Assembly (NCBI GenBank): GCA_017560095.1
Contig: JAFYOU010000036.1
Location: 124,001 to 188,000, forward strand
DNA: 64,000 bases
Direction of reading: 5' to 3'
Origin: Candidatus Gastranaerophilales bacterium
GTDB lineage: Bacteria; Cyanobacteriota; Vampirovibrionia; Gastranaerophilales; Gastranaerophilaceae
Part shown: positions 23,310 to 32,147 of the stretch, piece after piece
Position numbering within the stretch: position 1 is the stretch's first letter
Layout: each line of letters opens with the position of its first letter
The notes under the pieces: generated by a model
Databases searched by the model: none
What the model saw: only the letters and a program-made list of their open reading frames with translations
What the model was told of the DNA's origin: nothing
Translations under genes and position numbers: made by a program

Positions 23310-23873
23310 TTAATCTAAATAAAAGACCGTTACAACCTTATGTGATTCTTCAGCAAACTCAACCGCTTTATGTAATGTATTAGATGAATGTGATAAGAAA
23401 CAAATTAATTGCTGACATTCAGAAATAATTTCTCGGTTACAAATGCGACTGGCATCAGCCAAAGTCATCATTGCTCTATCAGGATGTTCAATAATTGTTG
23501 GAACACCAATTAATTGGTCTTGAACGTCAGATGGTTGTTGTCCAATTGTTTGTGGAAGGATAATTTTTAATTTATCTGGATTTGCTTTAAGTGCACCTCT
23601 AATAGCAGCTGCGTTAGTTCCTGATGAACCTCCAGATGTAATTATTGTATTACCTTGCATAACAAGGCTTGTAGTTAAAGTTTCGATAATTTGTTGATGG
23701 GTAATTGTGAGGTTTCTTGAACCTATTATTGCAATTTTCTTTGCGCTTTGACGAATTGTAGCCAATTCTTGTGCTAAAACATCAACATCATTGTCATTTT
23801 GTTCAACTTTGTCTAAATCTTCTAATGGGACTACAATTGAAGGTTGACTTTGCTTATCGAAATTTTCTTCCAT
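23310..23873 (-). CDS. Short DprA/LOG-like Rossmann protein
   Basis: A 187-residue protein. After an acidic N-terminal tail (1-45) comes a Rossmann fold of the DprA/Smf superfamily: KKIAIIGSRNLTITH, then TIITSGGSSGTNAAAIRGAL (nucleotide-binding loop), and the ISECQQLICFLSHSSNTLHKAV segment. It lacks the SAM-like and winged-helix parts of full DprA. Proteins of this short form are common in Cyanobacteria and are often annotated as DNA recombination-mediator protein A, although a role in DNA uptake is not shown for them. comF elsewhere in the window could be a partner in DNA uptake; that is speculative. Confidence 0.78.
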   Translation of the reverse strand: MEENFDKQSQPSIVVPLEDLDKVEQNDNDVDVLAQELATIRQSAKKIAIIGSRNLTITHQQIIETLTTSLVMQGNTIITSGGSSGTNAAAIRGALKANPDKLKIILPQTIGQQPSDVQDQLIGVPTIIEHPDRAMMTLADASRICNREIISECQQLICFLSHSSNTLHKAVEFAEESHKVVTVFYLD

Positions 23874-23980
23874 TTTTTTGTTTATTCCTTTAAAAATTTT
23901 TCCTGTATAATGATTATAATAATATCATATTTCCACATTTTTGGGAATATCTAAAAAAGTCAAGGGGAGTTTGGGTTATA

Positions 23981-26551
23981 ATGCAGACTGAAGCTGTTTT
24001 TTTAAAAGGTTTAAACGAACAACAAAATGAAGCTGTTATTGAAAAAAATGGTTCAATTTTAGTTTTGGCTGGAGCTGGTTCTGGAAAAACTAAAGTTTTG
24101 ACTTCAAGAATTGCCAATCTTGTAAAATCTGGTGTTAGCCCAAATGATGTATTGGCAGTAACATTTACAAATAAAGCAGCTAAAGAAATGCAAGCTCGTC
24201 TTTCTAATTACCTTGGCGAAGATATTGTAAAAAGAATGTGGGTTGGAACATTCCATAATATTTGCGGAAGAATTCTTCGAAGAGATTTAGAAAATTATAA
24301 AACTAAAGATGGTCGCAAATGGGATAATAACTACGTTATTTATGATGATACAGATACGAAAACAATCATTAAAAATGCTCTTAAAAAATTAAATATAGAT
24401 GAAAAATCTTTTGAAATAAAAGCAGTGAGAGCAGCAATTTCTAATGCTAAAAATAAAATGCAAGATGCTTATGCCTATGCAACATTAGCTCGAGATTATT
24501 ACACTCAAAAAATATCTGAAATATATTATGAATATGAACGCCAATTAGCTCTTAATAATGCTCTTGATTTTGATGATATGTTAATGTTAGCGGTAAATTT
24601 ACTAAAAGAAAATGAAGAAGTTAGAAAAAAATATGCGACTCGTTTTCAACATATTTTAGTTGATGAATTTCAAGATACAAACAAAGCTCAATACGATTTA
24701 ATTAATTACTTATATCCATCAGATGGTTCTAAAGATAAAACAGGGTCATTATGTGCTGTTGGAGATGTTGATCAATCAATTTATTCTTGGCGTGGAGCTG
24801 ATTTTAAAATTATTTTAAATTTTCAAAAAGATTATGAAAATACCAAATTAATTAAATTAGAACAAAATTATCGCTCAACTGGAACAATTTTAGAAGCAGC
24901 AAATGAAGTAATTAAAAATAACGAAGAAAGATTAGATAAAAATTTATATTCAACTAAAGGTGAAGGCGAAAAAATAAGTCTTTATGAAGCTCAAGATGAC
25001 TTTGGCGAAAGTAGATATATAGCTAAAAAAATTGAAAACTTAAGAATAAATAAAGATGATATTGCAATTCTTTATAGAACAAACTCTCAATCTCGCTCAA
25101 TTGAAGAAGCTCTAATGAGTTATTCTATTCCTTATCGAATTGTGGGTGGCTTAAAATTCTATGACAGAAAAGAAATTAAAGATATAATTGCATATTTAAA
25201 ATTAATTTATAATCATAATGATTCTCAAGCGCTAAAACGCATCATAAATGAACCAAAAAGAGGCTTAGGAGATACTACAATTCAAAAACTTGCTTCTTGG
25301 GCTGATGAAAGAGAAGAAAGTATCTATAGTGCTTTAAAACACCTAGATGAAATTGAAGAAATTAACGCTGGAACAAAAGCTAAACTTCAAAATTTCTATA
25401 CAACAATTGAAGCGATAACTGCTGTTCAAAATGATTATTCTTTATCTGAATATGTAACTTATGTACTTGAAGCAACAGGTTATAGCCCAGCGCTACGCCA
25501 AGAAGATAATATCGAAAATCAATCTCGCTTAGAAAACTTAGAAGAATTTGTTAATGTCGTTAAAGAATTTGAAGAAGACGATTTAGCACTTGATGCAGAA
25601 GATGATATGGGACCATTGGGTAACTTTTTATCACAAGTTGCTTTGGTATCTGATATTGATGAAGCTGATAAAGAAAAAAAGGATGAACAAGCAGTAACTT
25701 TAATGACTCTCCATGCAGCAAAAGGCTTAGAATTTCCTGTTGTATTTATGGCAGGTATGGAAGATGGAATTTTTCCACACGGAAGATCTATCGCTTTTGG
25801 TGTAGGCCACTCTGAATTAGAAGAAGAGCGCCGTTTAATGTATGTTGGAATAACTCGAGCTAAAGAAAAGCTATTTTTAACTCATGCAAAATCAAGAAGA
25901 GTTTTTGGAAATTATCAAACAAATCCAAAATCTAGATTTTTAGATGAAATTCCTGCTAAATTAATTGAGGAAGATTCAGCAAGAGGAACAACTTATGCTG
26001 GAAAATCAAGCTTTGGAGCAGCAGTTTCAAAAGCAAAAGAAAAGAAAAATTCTTCATTTAATAATAACGGAAGTTTTACAAAAACTTCTTCATCTAGTTC
26101 ATCTGCAACATCAAACTTTGCAAGCAGCTTAGCTAGAATTAAAGCAAGTTCAGATAAAGCAAAATCATCAACAAGCAATAATTTAGCTAGTTCACTAGCT
26201 AATATTAAAAAAATAACTACAACCCCAACAACTCCAATAAAACCAGATGGCAGAGTTGATTATAGACAAGTAAATGCTCATGTAGTCAAAAAACAAAAAC
26301 CACAAGATGAACCGCAACAAAAATTAAGCGTAGCTGAAATGATAGCCAAAGCAAAACAAAAAGCAGGCGAAACAAAAGATTGCTTTGAAAATCGTACACA
26401 AGGTCTTTTACCTGTTGGAACAAGAGTGTTCCATACTCAATTTGGGGTTGGAAAAATAATAAATATAGAAGATAAAAACTATGTTGTAGAATTCACAAAA
26501 AATGGCACAAAAACTCTCGATTCAACAACTTCAGGACTCAAAATGTTTTAA
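23981..26551 (+). CDS. pcrA: ATP-dependent DNA helicase, UvrD/PcrA type
   Basis: An 856-residue superfamily 1A helicase that unwinds DNA 3' to 5' in repair and replication restart. Motifs in order: Q motif LNEQQNEAV, LAGAGSGKTKVL (Walker A), DEFQDTN (Walker B), GDVDQSIYSWRGAD, QNYRS, TLHAAKGLEFPVVFM and EEERRLMYVGITRAKEKL. After residue 660 comes a Ser/Lys-rich linker and a C-terminal Tudor-like PcrA domain (VGTRVFHTQFGVGKIINIED), which in PcrA contacts RNA polymerase. GGGGAG precedes the ATG at a long 11-base spacing; no other start fits. TATAAT overlaps the start codon and is probably coincidental. Confidence 0.95.
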   Translation: MQTEAVFLKGLNEQQNEAVIEKNGSILVLAGAGSGKTKVLTSRIANLVKSGVSPNDVLAVTFTNKAAKEMQARLSNYLGEDIVKRMWVGTFHNICGRILRRDLENYKTKDGRKWDNNYVIYDDTDTKTIIKNALKKLNIDEKSFEIKAVRAAISNAKNKMQDAYAYATLARDYYTQKISEIYYEYERQLALNNALDFDDMLMLAVNLLKENEEVRKKYATRFQHILVDEFQDTNKAQYDLINYLYPSDGSKDKTGSLCAVGDVDQSIYSWRGADFKIILNFQKDYENTKLIKLEQNYRSTGTILEAANEVIKNNEERLDKNLYSTKGEGEKISLYEAQDDFGESRYIAKKIENLRINKDDIAILYRTNSQSRSIEEALMSYSIPYRIVGGLKFYDRKEIKDIIAYLKLIYNHNDSQALKRIINEPKRGLGDTTIQKLASWADEREESIYSALKHLDEIEEINAGTKAKLQNFYTTIEAITAVQNDYSLSEYVTYVLEATGYSPALRQEDNIENQSRLENLEEFVNVVKEFEEDDLALDAEDDMGPLGNFLSQVALVSDIDEADKEKKDEQAVTLMTLHAAKGLEFPVVFMAGMEDGIFPHGRSIAFGVGHSELEEERRLMYVGITRAKEKLFLTHAKSRRVFGNYQTNPKSRFLDEIPAKLIEEDSARGTTYAGKSSFGAAVSKAKEKKNSSFNNNGSFTKTSSSSSSATSNFASSLARIKASSDKAKSSTSNNLASSLANIKKITTTPTTPIKPDGRVDYRQVNAHVVKKQKPQDEPQQKLSVAEMIAKAKQKAGETKDCFENRTQGLLPVGTRVFHTQFGVGKIINIEDKNYVVEFTKNGTKTLDSTTSGLKMF

Positions 26552-26823
26552 AACGCTACAGTATCATCCAACATAAAACGATACAATCTAACATCATCTT
26601 GAACTTCTTTAGGTTTATTTTTTTCACGTTCTATTCTAATCTTTTCTTCTTCAGTTTCAGATTTCAACTGCACCAAGGGTTTTCCCTCTTTATTAAAGAA
26701 ATTCCATTTAAAGCCGTCTAATAAACCATATTCTGTTTCAGTTTTATATGTACCAATGGTAACGGCAAAACTTAAACCTTGGAAAAACAACAATAAAACT
26801 AATAAACAAAAAATCTTTTTCAT
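26548..26823 (-). CDS. Small exported protein of unknown function
   Basis: A 91-residue protein with a clear signal peptide (1-20, FCLLVLLLFFQGLSFA). The mature part has TIGTYKTETEYGLLDGFKWNFFNKEG, then a charged Glu/Lys stretch and a C-terminal LYRFMLDDTVAF. No lipobox. It overlaps the last 4 bases of the helicase gene on the opposite strand. Not recognised. Confidence 0.7.
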   Translation of the reverse strand: MKKIFCLLVLLLFFQGLSFAVTIGTYKTETEYGLLDGFKWNFFNKEGKPLVQLKSETEEEKIRIEREKNKPKEVQDDVRLYRFMLDDTVAF

Positions 26824-26860
26824 ACTAAAATTTTAACACGATTTAGGGTATTATAGAAGT

Positions 26861-27184
26861 ATGTTTGAATATGATTACGAAAATGAAGACAAAGCATTAA
26901 AGCTCGTAGGTTTAGAGCTTATGTTTTTGACACCTGAAAAATATTCAAACCCCCAAGGAATAACTGCTGTTGAATTATCCAAAAGAGTCGGTTTAAGTCT
27001 TGATATAGTTAAAAAGAAATTAAAAATTTTATCTGAACATGATATTATTCGTTGTAGCGGAATCAATCCTAAATATTGGAAATTTGATGAATATAATTAT
27101 CAAAGGCTAGATGAAGAAGATAAAATTTATCAATTACTTTGTTCTTTTGATGATGTAGATTTTGATAGGTATTTTGTATATTGA
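26861..27184 (+). CDS. Winged-helix-like protein coupled to an RNA methyltransferase gene
   Basis: A 107-residue protein. The central part has the order of a winged helix: LELMFLTPEKY, GITAVELSKRVGLSLDIVKKKLKILSEHDII (HTH) and a wing (CSGINPKYWKF). N- and C-termini are acidic. The stop TGA overlaps the TTG start of the next gene, so translation is probably coupled. It may regulate that gene or be an unrelated small regulator. Not assigned to a named family. Confidence 0.7.
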   Translation: MFEYDYENEDKALKLVGLELMFLTPEKYSNPQGITAVELSKRVGLSLDIVKKKLKILSEHDIIRCSGINPKYWKFDEYNYQRLDEEDKIYQLLCSFDDVDFDRYFVY

Positions 27185-28539
27185 TTAAATTAGGCGATAT
27201 TATTGAAGTTATTATTGAAAAATCCGTATATGGCGGAGATGGCTTAGCTCGAATCGGAAAAGAAAATTTTGTTGTGTTTGTAAAAGATTCAATTCCAAAT
27301 GATAAATTAAAAGTAAAAATTACTTCCCTAAACAAAAAATTTGCTCGAGCTGAAATTGTTGAAATAATTGATTCCAAAAATAGAATTAAACCATTTTGCG
27401 CTCTATATAATGCTTGCGGAAGTTGCGATTGCCAAATTGCATCTTATGATTTTTTAATTAAACAAAAAAGCGCTATTTTGAAAGATATTTTTAAAAATAT
27501 TTTAAGCGAAGATAAAATTTTATCTATTATTCCAAGTCCTGATGATAAATTTTATCGTCATAAAGTACAATATCCTGCACAACAAACAAAAAATTCTAAA
27601 AGAATTTTATTAGGATATTATAAAAAAAATTCTCACGACTTAACAAATATCAAATATTGCCCTGTACAACCTGAAATAATAAATGAAATTACTCAATTTA
27701 TAAGAGAAAATTTTGAGCTAAATTGTTATGACGAAAAAAATCATAAAGGGCTTTTAAAAAACGTTTTATTGCGCATTTCAAATGCGACAAATGATATTTT
27801 ATTGACTTTAGTTTTAAATTGTCATGAAAATGATTTTATAAATTACGAAAGCGCTATTTTTAGATTTTTCAAAAAAATAACAGCACAATTTCCCTCTATA
27901 GTTGGTGGTTTTGTTAATTTTAATCCTAAAAAATCTAATAAAATCTTAGGAAAGGACACTTTAAAGGTTGTTGGTGAAAATTTTATTATTGAAAAACTAG
28001 GAGATAAAAGCTATAAAATTGGCGCAACAAGCTTTTTTCAAGTAAATCCAAAATCAGCAGTTAATTTATTTAATATCGTAAAAGAAAATATTAAGCCAAA
28101 TTCTACTATTTTAGATGCTTATGGCGGAGTTGGGGCAATTGGAATTTATGTATCAGAAAAAGCTTCAAAAATTACTTTAGTTGAAGAAAATGAAAATGCA
28201 ATTTCAATGGCATACGATAATTTTCAAATAAATAATATTGAAAATTATGAAATTTTAGAAGGAGATGCCAAAAAACATTTTCTTAATTTTGAAAAAGAAA
28301 AACGTCAGTTTGATTATGTGATTTTAGATCCACCTCGCTCAGGATGCAATGCAGATGGCTTAAAAGCAATTGCAAAACTCGCAAAAAATATAATCTATGT
28401 TTCTTGTAATCCTCAAACTTTAAGAAGAGATATGTCTTTATTAATTGAAGAAGGTTTTAAACCAAAATGTGTTCAAGGGGTAGATTTATTCCCATATACT
28501 CATCATATTGAAGTTGTAGGAATACTTAATAAAAATTAA
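27181..28539 (+). CDS. 23S rRNA (uracil-5-)-methyltransferase, RumA/RlmD family
   Basis: A 452-residue enzyme that adds a methyl group to C5 of a uridine in rRNA. An N-terminal TRAM domain (about 1-60, VEVIIEKSVYGGDGLARIG) precedes an iron-sulfur cluster motif (CGSCDCQ with a second Cys in KYCPVQ), then the methyltransferase fold: FFQVNPKSA, DAYGGVGAIGIYVS (SAM site), DPPRSGC and VSCNPQTLRRD with the catalytic Cys. The start codon is TTG, overlapping the previous stop. Whether it is RlmD-like, RlmC-like or dual-site cannot be told by eye. Confidence 0.9.
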   Translation: MIKLGDIIEVIIEKSVYGGDGLARIGKENFVVFVKDSIPNDKLKVKITSLNKKFARAEIVEIIDSKNRIKPFCALYNACGSCDCQIASYDFLIKQKSAILKDIFKNILSEDKILSIIPSPDDKFYRHKVQYPAQQTKNSKRILLGYYKKNSHDLTNIKYCPVQPEIINEITQFIRENFELNCYDEKNHKGLLKNVLLRISNATNDILLTLVLNCHENDFINYESAIFRFFKKITAQFPSIVGGFVNFNPKKSNKILGKDTLKVVGENFIIEKLGDKSYKIGATSFFQVNPKSAVNLFNIVKENIKPNSTILDAYGGVGAIGIYVSEKASKITLVEENENAISMAYDNFQINNIENYEILEGDAKKHFLNFEKEKRQFDYVILDPPRSGCNADGLKAIAKLAKNIIYVSCNPQTLRRDMSLLIEEGFKPKCVQGVDLFPYTHHIEVVGILNKN

Positions 28540-28617
28540 TAAAAAAGTAAATTTTTAAATCAAAAAACACTTTATATATCTATAAATTATATCAAGATTA
28601 TATAAAGGAGAGAAAAA

Positions 28618-29433
28618 ATGAGCCTACCGATACAGCCACAAACTGCCAATTCAATTACAACACAAAACGATTATGAATTTATTAAAAACAATGCTGCTCG
28701 CAAAGCAGAATGCAAAGATGGTTCTTCAGTATTTTTTATGAAAGATGAAAACGGAAGAACAACTCATCGATATAAAGATTCAAATAATGATGGTGTGTTT
28801 GATTCAGTTTGGACTTTTGAATATGATGAAAACGGGAATCACACATCAACTCTTCAAGATAACGACAACGATGGAAAAACAGATATAGCTAGCTATTTTA
28901 CATATGATGAAAACGGGAATAACATTGGCAAAAAAATAGATAGAAATGCAGATGGCAAAATTGATACAAAAGTTATTTACAAACTAAACGAACAAGGCAA
29001 TCAACTTGGCGAATATGTTGATTGGGATAATGATGGGAATGTAGATAATTTCTATAAATTTGATAAAAATGGAGATATAACTTCAACATATTATTACAAT
29101 GATGATCCCGACAAAAATACAAGACAAACATCTGTTGACCGTGATAACGACGGAAATATTGATTCAGTAAGTTATTTCCAAGATGACGAAAGTGGAAAAT
29201 GTCAATCTTCTAAATTTGATTTCAATAACGATGGAAAAATAGATGAAGAATTAAAATTTGTTTATAATAATCAAGGAGATTTAATTGGCAGATACTGCGA
29301 TGAAGATGGTGATGGCAAATATGATACTTACGACACATTTGATGAAAATGGAGATATAACTTCAACCAAAGATTTAAACAAACAATCTTTAATTGAAAAA
29401 TTAATAAACTTATTTAAAATCGCATTAAATTAA
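28618..29433 (+). CDS. Repeat protein combining DxDxDG loops with YD-like segments
   Basis: This 271-residue protein consists mostly of seven repeats of about 27-38 residues (from about residue 58). Each has a calcium-type loop (for example DNDNDGKTD, DRNADGKID, DFNNDGKID, DEDGDGKYD), followed by a strand and an (F/Y)DENGN turn that recalls RHS/YD repeats. The loops resemble those of EF-hands, dockerins or thrombospondin type 3 repeats, so calcium binding is likely. There is no signal peptide or membrane segment; the last 15 residues form a hydrophobic helix. GGAGAG precedes the ATG. Family not recognised. Confidence 0.75.
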   Translation: MSLPIQPQTANSITTQNDYEFIKNNAARKAECKDGSSVFFMKDENGRTTHRYKDSNNDGVFDSVWTFEYDENGNHTSTLQDNDNDGKTDIASYFTYDENGNNIGKKIDRNADGKIDTKVIYKLNEQGNQLGEYVDWDNDGNVDNFYKFDKNGDITSTYYYNDDPDKNTRQTSVDRDNDGNIDSVSYFQDDESGKCQSSKFDFNNDGKIDEELKFVYNNQGDLIGRYCDEDGDGKYDTYDTFDENGDITSTKDLNKQSLIEKLINLFKIALN

Positions 29434-29456
29434 AACAAATATTGATTTTATCAATA

Positions 29457-29490
29457 AAAACCCCTAAACTATAAATAGTTAGGGGTTTTA
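29457..29490 (+). terminator. Terminator whose 3' arm holds the gmhA Shine-Dalgarno
   Basis: AAAACCCCTAAACTA pairs with TAGTTAGGGGTTTT, with one bulged A and a TAAA loop. AGGGGT in the 3' arm is the only Shine-Dalgarno for the ATG at 29493, so folding would hide it. It may end the upstream gene's transcript and control gmhA at once. Confidence 0.75.
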
Positions 29491-29492
29491 TA

Positions 29493-30041
29493 ATGAATAT
29501 TAAAAAATCTTTTGAAAAACGAATTGAAAATTTTAAAAAATTGAACGAAATACAAGATATTATTTTAAAAGCTTGTAAGATAATAAAAACTGCACTAGAT
29601 AATAAAAATAAAATTTTATTATGCGGAAATGGCGGTTCAGCTTCTGATTGCAACCATATTGCGGCAGAATTTATTTCTCGTTTTCAAAAAGAAAGAATCT
29701 CGCTTCCAGCAATATCTTTAAGCGCCAATAATTCAGTTATTAGTGCAATAGCTAATGATTATTCTTTTGAAAAAGTTTTTTCTCGTCAAATTGAAAGCTT
29801 AGGTAATAAAAATGACATTCTAATTGCCATTTCAACAAGTGGAAAAAGCAAAAATATTTTAAAAGCAATTAAACAAGCTGAAAAACAAGGTTTAAAAACC
29901 ATTTTTTTAACAGGTGAAAATAAAACAAATTTAAATGTTGATATTGAAATAAATACTCCAAGTAAAATTACTTGCGAAATTCAAGAAATGCATATTGCAA
30001 TTGGACATATTATTTGCGAAATTATTGAAAATGAATTATAA
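29493..30041 (+). CDS. gmhA: Sedoheptulose 7-phosphate isomerase
   Basis: A 182-residue SIS-domain enzyme that converts sedoheptulose 7-phosphate to heptose 7-phosphate in the heptose pathway for lipopolysaccharide or S-layer glycans. LLCGNGGSASDCNHIAAEFI and ISTSGKSKNILKAI are the sugar-phosphate-binding loops, and the C-terminal EMHIAIGHIICE carries conserved Glu and His. Length is normal. It starts right after the terminator above, and no further heptose genes are in the window. It overlaps the convergent HD-domain gene by a few bases. Confidence 0.9.
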   Translation: MNIKKSFEKRIENFKKLNEIQDIILKACKIIKTALDNKNKILLCGNGGSASDCNHIAAEFISRFQKERISLPAISLSANNSVISAIANDYSFEKVFSRQIESLGNKNDILIAISTSGKSKNILKAIKQAEKQGLKTIFLTGENKTNLNVDIEINTPSKITCEIQEMHIAIGHIICEIIENEL

Positions 30042-30842
30042 ATAACATTTAAATTCTTCGCCAACAACACCAGCATATAATTCAACATATTCTTTTGCTG
30101 GAGAAGAATTCACTTTTGTAAACAATACTTCTTCAATTTGGAAAAATCCAACATCACCTGACATTTCAATTGTGATTTTAATTGGTTTTCGCTCTCCTGG
30201 CTTAATCATTACACGCTCAATTGCATTAGCTGAATACTTATGAATATCGCCAACTTTAGGACTATTATTCATAGCTAAAGGAATTCTTGCTCTTCCTTTT
30301 GTCATATCGCATCCATCTGCAATCAAAATAATTCCCGCTTCAAGCGAATGTATTTTTTGAGTCGACATATGCCCAACAATTGCTTCTAGTGCCATCGAAC
30401 GAATAATTGTCTTTCTAACTATATCGTCCCCAAAAACATATTTTAACGCTCTATCTATAATTGGAATAGCTAGAACAACAGACATTTCTTCATGAGATGC
30501 ACGACCTATCATCATTCCAAGATCATGCATTAACCCAGCCAAAACCACGGCACACAATGAATCTTCAAAAGTTCCAATTTCTTCACGCTCTAAAGATGTT
30601 TGTATTCCGTTATTGTGCAAAATATTCAACATTTTAATTGCATTATTTGCAACTTGACGCATATGAACTGGCCCATGGTCATTAAAACCAAGTCTCTTAA
30701 TTGAAACATTATTTGCATAATCTTGCATAGCTTGAAGTTCAACATCTTCAAAAAGATATTGTATTAGCTTTATACAATTAGGATAATTTTTTAATTTATT
30801 AATAATTTTTGATTCTAAATTTATTTCTTTTGGCGATTTCAT
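30036..30842 (-). CDS. HD-domain phosphohydrolase-like protein
   Basis: A 268-residue protein with an HD metal site: DHGPVHMRQV (first His), LAGLMHDLGMMIG (HD pair) and HEEMS. A second half, from ILIADGCDMTKGRARIP onward, resembles archaeal and clostridial HD proteins with a C-terminal beta domain (MSGDVGFFQIEEVLF). The substrate is unknown; nucleotides are common for the superfamily. It is a single gene transcribed away from the dus/TPR group. Confidence 0.85.
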   Translation of the reverse strand: MKSPKEINLESKIINKLKNYPNCIKLIQYLFEDVELQAMQDYANNVSIKRLGFNDHGPVHMRQVANNAIKMLNILHNNGIQTSLEREEIGTFEDSLCAVVLAGLMHDLGMMIGRASHEEMSVVLAIPIIDRALKYVFGDDIVRKTIIRSMALEAIVGHMSTQKIHSLEAGIILIADGCDMTKGRARIPLAMNNSPKVGDIHKYSANAIERVMIKPGERKPIKITIEMSGDVGFFQIEEVLFTKVNSSPAKEYVELYAGVVGEEFKCYL

Positions 30843-30916
30843 AGCTCTTCTCTTTTTAGATTAACTATTATAATTATACATTATTTTACTCATTATAAAT
30901 ATAATTCCCGAAAATA

Positions 30917-31204
30917 CTATTTTTTAATTAAATCTAAAATATCTTTGGTCCTTTGTTTGTTTTTTTCAATTAATTTTAATTTATCTTCTCGATTTAATGT
31001 TTTTTTAATTCGATATTCTTCTTTACTTGCACTTGATTTATCTTCATAAATATCAACATAAACTAGGCTTTCTGGCTTATGAGAACGAGTATATTTTGCT
31101 CCAACTCCTTTTTTATGCTCTTCGAAGCGAGCTAAAACATCTCGCGCAATACCACAATATAGCGTATTATCCACGGTCTTTAAGATATAAAGATAATATT
31201 TCAT
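30917..31204 (-). CDS. GIY-YIG nuclease family protein (UPF0213/YhbQ-like)
   Basis: A 95-residue single-domain protein with YYLYILKTVDNTLYCGIARD (GIY-YIG strands) and HKKGVGAKYTRSHKPESLVY, the layout of the YhbQ/UPF0213 group. The later Glu of the active site can be placed in SKEEYRIKKT. These proteins are widespread and poorly understood. Its first 38 bases overlap the end of the dus gene in another frame, so the genes are tightly packed. Confidence 0.88.
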   Translation of the reverse strand: MKYYLYILKTVDNTLYCGIARDVLARFEEHKKGVGAKYTRSHKPESLVYVDIYEDKSSASKEEYRIKKTLNREDKLKLIEKNKQRTKDILDLIKK

Positions 31205-32147
31205 CTAAAACTTTAATTATTTCTTCTTCTTTATCTAGTGTTACTAGTGCGCTTCTATATTTTGAAGCATTACGAGTTGAGGAAATATAATAGTTATAAA
31301 ATTTTCTCATAAATTTTATACCATTAATTTCACCCATATTTTGAACTTCTAAGCGCAAATGCTCTTTTAACATTTCAATACGTTTAGCTAAATCAGGTTC
31401 TGGAATAATTGTTCCATCTTCAATATATTTTTCAATTCGATAAGGTAAAGTAAAATCGCCCATTATGCCCCTACCAATTGAGACACCTTTTGCACCAGTC
31501 AGCTCTAGGCAATTTTTGGCATCAGATATTGTTTTAATATCTCCATTAGCATAAACTGGAATTTTTAACTCATCTACCAACAATTTAATTTTAGACCAAT
31601 CAGCAGAACCAGCATACATTTGAGAACGAGTTCTAGCATGAAGCGTTACAAAAGATGCTCCAGCTGATTCCATCTTTTTGCCAAATTCTATAAAATTTTC
31701 TTCATTGCTTGTCCAACCAAGACGAAATTTAGCACTTACTGGTAAACCGGTTTCATCTTTAATTCTAGACAAAATTTCATAAGCTAAATCAGGGGTTTTC
31801 ATCATAGCAGAACCATCCCCTGAAACTATAACTTTTTTCACCGGACAACCACAATTAATATCAATCATTGAAGCATAAGGAGCTAAAATTTTAGCGGCTT
31901 TAACCATTTTATCAACTTTATGACCAACTAATTGAAAAGCAAGCGGATATTCAAAATCTTCAAATTGAATAATTCTAGGATTTGGATTATTGCAAAGCAT
32001 TTCAGATGAAATCATCTCTGTTGTCATAAGGCATTTTGAATTATGTTTTCTAATTTGCCCCCTAAAAACAACATCAGATATTCCAGCTAATGGCGCTTGA
32101 ATAACTTTTATATCATCGACATTTATTTTTTTATTTTTGACTTCCAT
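31167..32147 (-). CDS. dusB: tRNA-dihydrouridine synthase (DusB-like)
   Basis: A 326-residue FMN enzyme that reduces uridines in tRNA. The TIM barrel begins with QAPLAGISDVVFR, and DINCGCPVKKV holds the catalytic Cys (about 101). FRLGW, HARTR and ANGDI/GVSIGRG are the FMN and phosphate sites. It overlaps the end of the TPR gene by 17 bases and is probably translated from the same transcript. Assignment to DusB rather than DusA or DusC is by general similarity. Confidence 0.88.
   Translation of the reverse strand: MEVKNKKINVDDIKVIQAPLAGISDVVFRGQIRKHNSKCLMTTEMISSEMLCNNPNPRIIQFEDFEYPLAFQLVGHKVDKMVKAAKILAPYASMIDINCGCPVKKVIVSGDGSAMMKTPDLAYEILSRIKDETGLPVSAKFRLGWTSNEENFIEFGKKMESAGASFVTLHARTRSQMYAGSADWSKIKLLVDELKIPVYANGDIKTISDAKNCLELTGAKGVSIGRGIMGDFTLPYRIEKYIEDGTIIPEPDLAKRIEMLKEHLRLEVQNMGEINGIKFMRKFYNYYISSTRNASKYRSALVTLDKEEEIIKVLDEILSLYLKDRG

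Noticed and set aside
23973-23983. TATAATG at the start codons of pcrA, gmhA, mnmG and the 60212 gene as a shared leaderless signal
   Set aside because: mnmG lies in an operon where TAATG is just the stop-start overlap, and gmhA and pcrA have Shine-Dalgarno sites. In AT-rich sequence TATAATG is expected often.
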